Positions 1 through 5,008 of a stretch of 5,008 nucleotides of DNA are shown one piece after another. This DNA comes from an uncultured Actinomycetes bacterium. Its GTDB lineage: Bacteria; Actinomycetota; Acidimicrobiia; Acidimicrobiales; Microtrichaceae. The stretch covers positions 1 through 5,008 of the forward strand of contig CAJANQ010000596.1 of the NCBI GenBank assembly GCA_903941145.1, given 5' to 3'. Each line of letters begins with the position of its first letter. Position 1 is the stretch's first letter. Position numbers and translations under genes: made by a program. The notes below the pieces were generated by a model. It was not told where the DNA came from. It did no database searches and was given only the letters and a program-made list of their open reading frames with translations.

Positions 1-342
1 GGCGACGGGCTCCTGGCCGACCACCGTCCCGGCCGGGACGATGATGTTCGGCTCCGGCTGGAGGTCCACCACGAACCCCCGACGGTTGAGGTCGGCGGCA
101 GCCACGTCGCCGGGGCGGCCGACCTGCGCCGGTACCTGCACCTGGGCCACGGGCGGCCGACGCGACTCACGCCCGGCGGCCTGCACGATGCCGACCGACA
201 CCACTGCCATGAGCAGGAGCAGGCCGGCCACCGCCGCAGCGAGCCACGCCGCGCCAGGCGGACGTTCGATCACCTCGGGATCGCCGGTCTCGGTCACCCT
301 GCGCCGACGACGCACCACCGCCCAGTCCTGCTGATCAGCCAC
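1..342 (-). CDS. Membrane-anchored PASTA-domain protein (partial, C-terminus outside window)
   Basis: 114 codons are visible, from a GTG start at 342 to the window edge; the C-terminus is missing. The start is supported by a strong GGGAGGG ribosome binding site at 359-353, 10 nt upstream. It overlaps the end of the preceding PASTA gene by 8 nt, which suggests translational coupling. Residues 1-30 form a short cytoplasmic tail with five consecutive Arg (11-15) followed by a VTETGDPEV stretch. Residues about 31-55 are a single hydrophobic membrane segment, and the upstream Arg run fits an N-in, C-out topology. From about residue 68 a PASTA domain begins (VPAQVGRPG, then AAADLNRRGFVV, then IVPAGTVVGQEP), matching the family pattern VPxVxGxxxxxAxxxLxxxGF...VPxGxVxxQxP. 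PASTA domains typically bind muropeptides, lipid II or beta-lactams, or act as spacers. No kinase or transpeptidase domain is seen before the membrane segment; whether an enzyme domain follows cannot be told from the window. Confidence 0.82.
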   Translation of the reverse strand, partial: MADQQDWAVVRRRRRVTETGDPEVIERPPGAAWLAAAVAGLLLLMAVVSVGIVQAAGRESRRPPVAQVQVPAQVGRPGDVAAADLNRRGFVVDLQPEPNIIVPAGTVVGQEPVA

Positions 343-1366
343 CGGGCACCAGCCCTCCCGGCACGGTCGACGTCGGGAACGTCGGTGGTGGCAGCGTCGT
401 GGTGGTCGTGGTGGTCGTGGTCGTGACCACCGGCACCGGCACGGCCCCGACGATCACCACCACGGTCTGCCCTGGTCGCAGGAGCGTCCCCGCCAGCGGA
501 GCCTGCGAGACCACGACGTCGACGTCGGGCGACCCCGGTGCCACCGGCACCGCCTCGACGACCACCCGGAACCCGGCCGCGTCGAGCGTGTTCGCCGCCG
601 CACCGACCTGCTGGCGAACCAGGTCCGGTACCGCGACCGCAGGTGCACCGAGCGACACCAGAAGGTCGACCGGCGTGTTCTTGTCCACCGTCGTGCCCGC
701 GGTGGGGCGTGTCCCGGCCACCGCGCCGACGGGCACCTTGGCGTCCTCGACCGCAGTGACGGTCCCGATGACCAGGCCCGCCTCGCCGACCTTGTAGCCC
801 GCGCCGGCGGTGGACAGGCCCACGACCTCGGGCACCTTGCGAGGCTTGGGACCCCGCGACACCCTGAACGTGACGACCTCACGGCCCCGGACAAGGGTCC
901 CCGGTTCCGGGTCCTGGCTCAGCACCTGACCGACGGGCGCGTCGTTCCAGACGCGACGGACCGTGACCTTGATCCCCGCCGAGCGCAACGGGCCGACCAC
1001 CTCGTCGAGCTGCTTGCCGACCGCGTCCGGGACCACCGCGCTGTTGACGCCCTTGCTCATCGCCACCGTGACCCGGTCGCCCGACCGGACCTTGGTCCCC
1101 GCCGCGGGCCGGGTCGACGCGACCGCCCCCTTGGGGACCGTCAGGCTGTACTCCTCGACGAACTTCGGGACCAGGCCCTTCGTGGTCAGGTCGGCCGCGG
1201 CGCGTGGACGCGTGCGCCCGACGACGTCAGGCATCGGAACGAGCGGACCTCGGCGCAGCAGGACGTCGATCGGGTTGAGCGACTCGGAGAAGCCGAGCAG
1301 GCCGACCGCCGCAAGGACGACCAGCGCCACCGCGACGAGCGGCACGGCGGTGCGGGCCCGACGCAC
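335..1366 (-). CDS. Membrane-anchored protein with four PASTA domains and a Thr-rich tail
   Basis: A complete 343-residue protein with a GTG start and TGA stop. After a basic N-terminus (RRAR), residues about 7-27 form a hydrophobic anchor or uncleaved signal. No clear signal peptidase site is seen, so a membrane anchor is favoured. Four PASTA units follow at roughly 42-106 (MPDVVGRT), 109-172 (VVPDAVGKQ), 176-240 (KVPEVVGLS) and 243-307 (AVPDLVRQQ); most end in the typical hydrophobic strand plus SxG. The C-terminal 36 residues are low complexity: a run of ten Thr at 315-324, then Pro, Thr and Gly. No enzyme domain is present. It starts 6 nt after the kinase stop, and the only ribosome-binding-like sequence is AGGG at 1374-1371, just 4 nt from the start, so translation is probably coupled to the kinase. 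The family role is extracellular peptidoglycan or lipid II binding. Inference: it works with the adjacent PASTA kinase or with the PbpA/RodA synthase. Confidence 0.9.
   Translation of the reverse strand: MRRARTAVPLVAVALVVLAAVGLLGFSESLNPIDVLLRRGPLVPMPDVVGRTRPRAAADLTTKGLVPKFVEEYSLTVPKGAVASTRPAAGTKVRSGDRVTVAMSKGVNSAVVPDAVGKQLDEVVGPLRSAGIKVTVRRVWNDAPVGQVLSQDPEPGTLVRGREVVTFRVSRGPKPRKVPEVVGLSTAGAGYKVGEAGLVIGTVTAVEDAKVPVGAVAGTRPTAGTTVDKNTPVDLLVSLGAPAVAVPDLVRQQVGAAANTLDAAGFRVVVEAVPVAPGSPDVDVVVSQAPLAGTLLRPGQTVVVIVGAVPVPVVTTTTTTTTTTLPPPTFPTSTVPGGLVPGG
395..424 (-). repeat. Ten-codon Thr tract (ACG/ACC) in the PASTA protein tail
   Basis: On the plus strand this reads as ten CGT or GGT triplets, that is ten ACG/ACC Thr codons on the coding strand (residues 315-324). 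It is a low-complexity coding repeat at the extracellular C-terminus. Such Thr runs usually act as flexible linkers and can be O-glycosylated. The stretch 411-423 is identical to 1392-1404 in the kinase tail. Confidence 0.8.
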
Positions 1367-1372
1367 GGCGCC

Positions 1373-3298
1373 CTACGGGGTCGACGTCGTAGTGGTCGTG
1401 GTCGAGTCCGTGGTGGTCGTCGCCGCGATCCCCACGGTGATCGTCACCGTCGAGCCGGACGCCGCCGTCCCGCCGCCGGCAGGGGTCTGGGCCGTGACCC
1501 GACCGACCTTGCCGCTCGCGGCGGTGACCGGGGTCGTCACCACGTTCACGTCGAAGCCCTTGGCGCTCAGCGAGTTGGTGGCCGTGGCCTCCTGCTGGCC
1601 GATCACCGACGGGACCGTCACCTGCTGTACGCCGGTAGAGACCGTGATGGTCACCACGCTGCCCTTCTTCACCGAGCTGCCGCCGGCCGGGTCCGTCGAG
1701 ATCACGTCGCCGGCAGGCACGGTGCTGCTGGCCACCTTCTTGGGGACGCCGCTGCGGAAGCCTGCGTCCTGCAGCGCCTGCTGCGCCGCGGCCAGCGCCT
1801 GCCCCTCGACGTCAGGGACGATCTCCTCGCCCTTGCCCTTCGAGACCGTGATGGTGATCTCGGCGTCCTTCAGGACCTTCTCGCCGGCGCCAGGCTGCTG
1901 GGTGGCGACCGTGCCCTCGGCGGCGTTGGGGTCCTCGGCGGTGGTGACCTTGGTCTTCAGACCGGCGGCAGTGAGTGCGTTGACCGCTTCCTCCTGGGTC
2001 TTGCCGACCACGTCCGGCACGTCGATCTTCTCGACACCGGTGGACACCGCGATCTTGACCGTCGCTGCCTTGTCGGTCTTGGAACCGGGACCGGGGTTCT
2101 GCGACAGGACCCGGCCGGCCTCGATCGTGTCGCTGGGCTCCTCGGTGGCCAGCACCTTGAAGCCGAGCTCGTTGAGCTGGGAGGTCGCCTCGTCCTTGGT
2201 CAGCCCGATGACGGCCGGGACCTGCACCTTGCCGCCGTCTCCCAGGCTGCGCGCGAACCAGAACAGCACGCCCGCCAGGATCACGAGCAGCACGACCAGG
2301 ATGCCCAGGTACATGCCGGTGCGGGACTGCTCCTCATCGACCGGCTCGGGGTCGGGCTCGGCCACCGGCGCGGGTTCCGCCGCGGCGACTGCAGCACCGG
2401 TGGCGGCCACCGCCGAGGTGGGCGTGCCCACTGCAGCGGCCCGCTCCTGCTCGGCGAGCGTGGCCTGGCCGTTGAGGAACCGGCGCAGGTCGGCGCGCAG
2501 ATCCTCGGCGTTCGCGTAGCGGTCCTCGGGCCGCTTCCGCAGGAGCTTCATGATCACGGCCTCGAGACCGGCCGGGAGGCCCGACACCAGGGTCGAGGGG
2601 GCCGGTGGCTGGTCCTGGACGTGCTTGTAGGCGATCGCCAGGGGCGTCTCGCCGGTGAACGGCGTGCGGCCGGTCACCATCTCGAACAGCACCACGCCGA
2701 GCGAGTAGAGGTCGGACCGCTGGTCGACCTGCAGACCCTGTGCCTGTTCGGGCGAGAAGTACGTGGCCGTCCCCATGACCGAGCCGGCCTGCGTGAGGTT
2801 CTCCTCGGGCGCCGACATGGCTCGGGCGATGCCGAAGTCGGTCACCTTGGCCTGGCCGGACGAGGTGAGGATCACGTTGCCCGGCTTCACGTCGCGGTGG
2901 ACCACGCCACGCGAGTGGGCGAACCCGAGCGCGGCGGCGACCTCGGACGCGAGCTCGGCAGCACGGCGCGGGTGGAGCGGACCCTCGTCGCGGAGGACCT
3001 TGGAGAGGACCGGACCGTCGACGTACTCCATGATGATGAAGTACGTGTTGTCCTGGGTGCCCCAGTCGTAGACGCCGACGATGTTGGGGTGCGTCAGGTT
3101 GGCGGCGGCCTGCGCCTCACGGCGGAAGCGCTCGACGAACGACTCGTCGGCGGCGAACTCCGGAACGAGCTCCTTGACGGCGACAGGACGGTCGAGCGAG
3201 CGGTCACGGGCCAGGTACACCCGCGCCATGCCGCCGCGCGCGATCGCCTTGGTGATCTCGTAGCGGTTGCCGAGCACCCGCGGTTCGTCGTCGGCCAT
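1373..3298 (-). CDS. pknB: Transmembrane Ser/Thr protein kinase with four PASTA domains (PknB type)
   Basis: A complete 641-residue protein with an ATG start and TAG stop. The kinase domain spans about residues 13-275. Its glycine loop reads ARGGMARVY (20-28), with Ala in place of two of the usual glycines. Catalytic residues present are Lys42 (VAVKEL), Glu61 of helix C, His134-Arg135-Asp136 with Lys138 and Asn141, Asp154-Phe155-Gly156, and the FSPEQ motif at 181-185, so it should be active. An Ala/Pro/Glu-rich juxtamembrane linker (about 285-327) leads to one membrane segment (329-349). Four PASTA domains follow at about 358-421, 425-488, 492-556 and 560-624, and the protein ends in a Thr-rich tail (627-640). 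The kinase is expected to sense muropeptides or lipid II and phosphorylate division and cell-wall proteins. It lies downstream of pbpA, where pknA-pknB normally sit. The gene has no clear ribosome binding site, so it may be read from a leaderless transcript. Four PASTA units match the mycobacterial PknB layout. Confidence 0.95.
   Translation of the reverse strand: MADDEPRVLGNRYEITKAIARGGMARVYLARDRSLDRPVAVKELVPEFAADESFVERFRREAQAAANLTHPNIVGVYDWGTQDNTYFIIMEYVDGPVLSKVLRDEGPLHPRRAAELASEVAAALGFAHSRGVVHRDVKPGNVILTSSGQAKVTDFGIARAMSAPEENLTQAGSVMGTATYFSPEQAQGLQVDQRSDLYSLGVVLFEMVTGRTPFTGETPLAIAYKHVQDQPPAPSTLVSGLPAGLEAVIMKLLRKRPEDRYANAEDLRADLRRFLNGQATLAEQERAAAVGTPTSAVAATGAAVAAAEPAPVAEPDPEPVDEEQSRTGMYLGILVVLLVILAGVLFWFARSLGDGGKVQVPAVIGLTKDEATSQLNELGFKVLATEEPSDTIEAGRVLSQNPGPGSKTDKAATVKIAVSTGVEKIDVPDVVGKTQEEAVNALTAAGLKTKVTTAEDPNAAEGTVATQQPGAGEKVLKDAEITITVSKGKGEEIVPDVEGQALAAAQQALQDAGFRSGVPKKVASSTVPAGDVISTDPAGGSSVKKGSVVTITVSTGVQQVTVPSVIGQQEATATNSLSAKGFDVNVVTTPVTAASGKVGRVTAQTPAGGGTAASGSTVTITVGIAATTTTDSTTTTTTSTP
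1379..1420 (-). repeat. Thr-rich tail of the PASTA kinase (14 codons)
   Basis: Residues 627-640 of the kinase are Thr except for one Asp and two Ser, encoded mostly by ACG and ACC. The tract follows the last PASTA domain and should lie outside the cell. It resembles the Thr run at the end of the downstream PASTA protein and shares a 13-bp exact repeat with it (1392-1404 and 411-423). Confidence 0.75.
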
Positions 3299-3387
3299 AC
3301 CGGACTCAGAGTAGAGGGCGCACCCCGGCCCGGTGCGTCATGCACGCGCCCTTTGGACGTGCAGCCAGCGGGTGCTCGCCGGCCGTG
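3299..3387 (-). promoter_or_regulatory. pbpA-pknB intergenic region with hairpin and -10-like element
   Basis: This is the only sizeable gap in the window (89 nt). A perfect 6-bp GC-rich inverted repeat (CGCACC / GGTGCG, 7-nt loop) sits at 3319-3337. Five nt further along the minus strand is TACTCT (3313-3308), which fits the actinobacterial TAnnnT -10 pattern. It ends 9 nt before the kinase ATG, so transcription would start almost at the ATG and give a leaderless or near-leaderless message. No convincing -35 box is seen at the normal spacing. The hairpin lacks a following T-run, so it is not a standard intrinsic terminator; it could be an operator, an mRNA structure, or chance in GC-rich DNA. 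Confidence 0.3.
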
Positions 3388-4890
3388 TCAGGACCGGCCG
3401 AGCGCAGCCTGGATGACGGCTCGTGCCACCGGTCCGGCCACTCGGCCGCCGGTCTGGTCGCTCGCCCCGGGGACCCGCTCGATGAGCACGGCGACCGCCA
3501 CCGAGGCGGGCTGGCCTGTCGGACCGGCGAACGCGACCATCCAGGCGTGCGAGGTCGGGGGCTCGGTCCCGAGCTGCGCCGTGCCGGTCTTGGCCCCGAC
3601 GTCGGCGCCGGACAGCTGGAGCCCGGTCGCAGTGCCCTGGGCCACGTCCGAGAGCATCGCCCGGCGGAGGACGTCGGCCACCTCGGGCGTGACGAACCGG
3701 GTCCACTCGCCGGCGGCGTACTTGTCGACGACTGCGCCGTCGGCCGCCCGCACCTCGGCCATGACATGGGGCCGCATCACGCTGCCGCCGTTGGCCACGC
3801 CCGCCGCGACGAGCGCCATCTGCAACGGCGTCGCCGCCACGTCGTTCTGGCCGATCGCGGTCTGTGCGAGCCGGGGCGTGTCGGCGTGGATCGGCACCCC
3901 GTCCGGGCTGGTCCGCACCACGGGGCCGAAGTCGGTCGGGTAGGTCGACGCCACGGGGCGGGTCAGGTCGATCGGCGGGACCTTGTCGAACCCTGCGGAA
4001 CGGGCCGCGGCCACCATCGGTTCCGGGCCGAGCTGCTCGGATGCCATCTGCGCGAACGACGAGTTGCACGACCGGTCGAAGATCACGAACAGGGTCCCGC
4101 CGCATGGCTTGTTGCCGAAGTTGCGGATCGGCCGGGTCGTGAGCGGCGGGGTGTAGCTGGTGACGACCGGGTAGCTGGGCGCGGTCTCGGTGACCTTGCC
4201 CGAGGTCAGGCCGGCGGCCGCCGTCACGATCTTGAACGTGGAGCCCGGGAAGAACCGGTCCTGGTACGAGCGGGCCAGCAGCGGCTTCTCGGGCGAGGCG
4301 TCGAGCAGGTCCTTCGTCCGGCGCGCCGCGGCGGCATCGTTGTTCGACACGGCGTTCGGGTCGTAGGTGGGGTTGGAGTACATGGCCAGCACGGAACCGT
4401 CGCGGGGGTCTACCGCGACGACCGACCCGGTGCGGCCGGCGAGCGCCTGGCGGGCCACGGACTGCACCTTGTCCTGGAGGGTGAGCACGACCGTCCCGGC
4501 GCTGGAGTCCTCCTGGAACAGCCCGGTGAGCTCGCGGAGCCGCAGCGACGGGGTCCGGCCGGACAGCTCGTCGTTGTAGGTCCGCTCGACGCCGGCCGAC
4601 CCGAGGGTGAACGAGAAGAACCCGGTGGTGTGCGCGTACAGCTCGGCCTTCGGGTACACCCGCTGGTACCGCAGCGCCGCCCGGCGGGCCTCGGAGGTCG
4701 CGACCACCGCGCCGTCCGAGGTGACGATGTCGCCGCGGGGCCGGTTGAAGTCCCGCTGCAGGGAACGCGTGTTGTCGGGACGGTCGTTCAGCGACTCCGC
4801 CTGGAACACCTGGACCAGGTTGAGCTTCACGAACAGCGCCGCGTAGAGGCACATGATCACGACGCCGAGCGTGCGGACGCGCTTGTTCAC
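3388..4890 (-). CDS. pbpA: Class B penicillin-binding protein, D,D-transpeptidase (PbpA type)
   Basis: A complete 500-residue protein, close to the length of mycobacterial PbpA (about 490). It cross-links peptidoglycan stem peptides outside the membrane, in partnership with the FtsW/RodA polymerase encoded just upstream. Residues about 7-27 form the N-terminal membrane anchor. The class B motif RPRGDIVTSDG is at 50-60. The transpeptidase domain runs from about 150 to the end, with all three catalytic motifs: STFK at 217-220 (nucleophile Ser217, Lys220), SCN at 274-276, and KTG at 434-436. Two Cys (263 and 275) flank or lie in the SxN region. No PASTA domain is present. The GTG start at 4890 is preceded by GAGGG at 4905-4901, 10 nt upstream, overlapping the ftsW/rodA stop. 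No ATG or GTG lies a short way upstream in this frame. The 13-nt gap to ftsW/rodA indicates co-transcription. Confidence 0.95.
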   Translation of the reverse strand: MNKRVRTLGVVIMCLYAALFVKLNLVQVFQAESLNDRPDNTRSLQRDFNRPRGDIVTSDGAVVATSEARRAALRYQRVYPKAELYAHTTGFFSFTLGSAGVERTYNDELSGRTPSLRLRELTGLFQEDSSAGTVVLTLQDKVQSVARQALAGRTGSVVAVDPRDGSVLAMYSNPTYDPNAVSNNDAAAARRTKDLLDASPEKPLLARSYQDRFFPGSTFKIVTAAAGLTSGKVTETAPSYPVVTSYTPPLTTRPIRNFGNKPCGGTLFVIFDRSCNSSFAQMASEQLGPEPMVAAARSAGFDKVPPIDLTRPVASTYPTDFGPVVRTSPDGVPIHADTPRLAQTAIGQNDVAATPLQMALVAAGVANGGSVMRPHVMAEVRAADGAVVDKYAAGEWTRFVTPEVADVLRRAMLSDVAQGTATGLQLSGADVGAKTGTAQLGTEPPTSHAWMVAFAGPTGQPASVAVAVLIERVPGASDQTGGRVAGPVARAVIQAALGRS

Positions 4891-4903
4891 CGCCGCACCG
4901 CCC

Positions 4904-5008
4904 TCATCCAGACACCGGCCGGGGCGGGCGCTGGTCCACGGTGGCTGAGATCCGGACCAGCAGCGCGAGCAGCACGTAGTTGGCGACGAGCGACGACCCG
5001 CCGTACGA
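4904..5008 (-). CDS. rodA: FtsW/RodA/SpoVE-family peptidoglycan glycosyltransferase, C-terminal end (partial)
   Basis: Only the last 34 residues and the TGA stop (4906-4904) are in the window. They begin SYGGSSLVANYVLLALLVRIS, the highly conserved end of the SEDS family, covering the loop motif and last membrane helix, followed by a short cytoplasmic tail (TVDQRPPRPVSG). SEDS proteins are multi-pass membrane enzymes that polymerise lipid II into glycan strands and pair with a class B PBP, here the next gene, pbpA. The fragment alone cannot separate FtsW from RodA. I use rodA because the actinobacterial gene next to pbpA and the PASTA kinase carries that name; many annotations call it ftsW. 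Confidence 0.88.
   Translation of the reverse strand, partial: SYGGSSLVANYVLLALLVRISATVDQRPPRPVSG

Noticed and set aside
41..334. Plus-strand 97-codon open frame at the window start
   Set aside because: It is antisense to the third PASTA gene, whose membrane segment, PASTA motif and ribosome binding site are clear.
395..424. GGT/CGT triplet repeats as a tandem-repeat or CRISPR-like array
   Set aside because: It is simply a run of Thr codons inside a gene, with no spacers or repeat units of CRISPR size.
963..2519. Long plus-strand open frame (518 codons) opposite the PASTA kinase and PASTA protein
   Set aside because: It runs antisense across two clear genes and their junction, has no recognisable domain, and its Thr/Ser/Ala/Pro-rich composition is what the opposite strand of high-GC PASTA coding DNA gives.
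3319..3337. Hairpin as an intrinsic terminator of the rodA-pbpA transcript
   Set aside because: The stem is only 6 bp and is not followed by a T-run on the minus strand; it is listed only as part of a possible regulatory region.
2621..3943. Plus-strand open frame (440 codons) spanning the kinase start and the end of pbpA
   Set aside because: It is antisense to two strongly supported genes and crosses their intergenic gap. The translation is low in recognisable motifs and typical of high-GC shadow frames.
3338..4852. Minus-strand open frame (504 codons) overlapping pbpA in another frame
   Set aside because: The translation is dominated by Arg, Pro, Gly and Ala with no domain, while the overlapping frame carries all three transpeptidase motifs.

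Overview
The window is a high-GC, gene-dense stretch read entirely from the minus strand. It looks like the cell-wall and division regulation locus of an actinobacterium (Actinomycetota). The order on the minus strand, from high to low coordinates, is: the end of an FtsW/RodA glycosyltransferase, a class B penicillin-binding protein (PbpA), a transmembrane Ser/Thr kinase with four PASTA domains (PknB type), a membrane-anchored protein made only of PASTA domains, and the start of a second PASTA protein that runs off the window. This matches the well-known rodA-pbpA-pknA-pknB arrangement of actinobacteria, except that no separate pknA lies between pbpA and the PASTA kinase and two PASTA-only proteins follow the kinase. 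The long Thr tracts in the extracellular tails recall Acidimicrobiia proteins, so I lean to that class. This is inference, not proof.

Layout: 4904-5008 is the C-terminus of FtsW/RodA. 3388-4890 is pbpA, starting 13 nt after the ftsW/rodA stop. 3299-3387 is the only real intergenic gap (89 nt); it holds a GC-rich hairpin and a TAnnnT-type -10 candidate just before the kinase start. 1373-3298 is the PASTA kinase. 335-1366 is a four-PASTA protein beginning 6 nt after the kinase stop and in the same reading frame as the kinase. 1-342 is the N-terminal part of another PASTA protein, overlapping the previous gene by 8 nt and preceded by a good ribosome binding site. No RNA gene, mobile element or CRISPR array is visible.

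How the genes fit together: FtsW/RodA polymerises lipid II and PbpA cross-links the product. The PASTA kinase is expected to sense muropeptides or lipid II outside the cell and phosphorylate cell-wall and division proteins inside it. The two kinase-less PASTA proteins would share the extracellular ligand or the septal/polar site with the kinase, as co-receptors, scaffolds or competitors. That last role is a hypothesis. Most of the window is an ordinary core locus. The unusual part is the tandem run of three PASTA proteins, with at least nine PASTA units.
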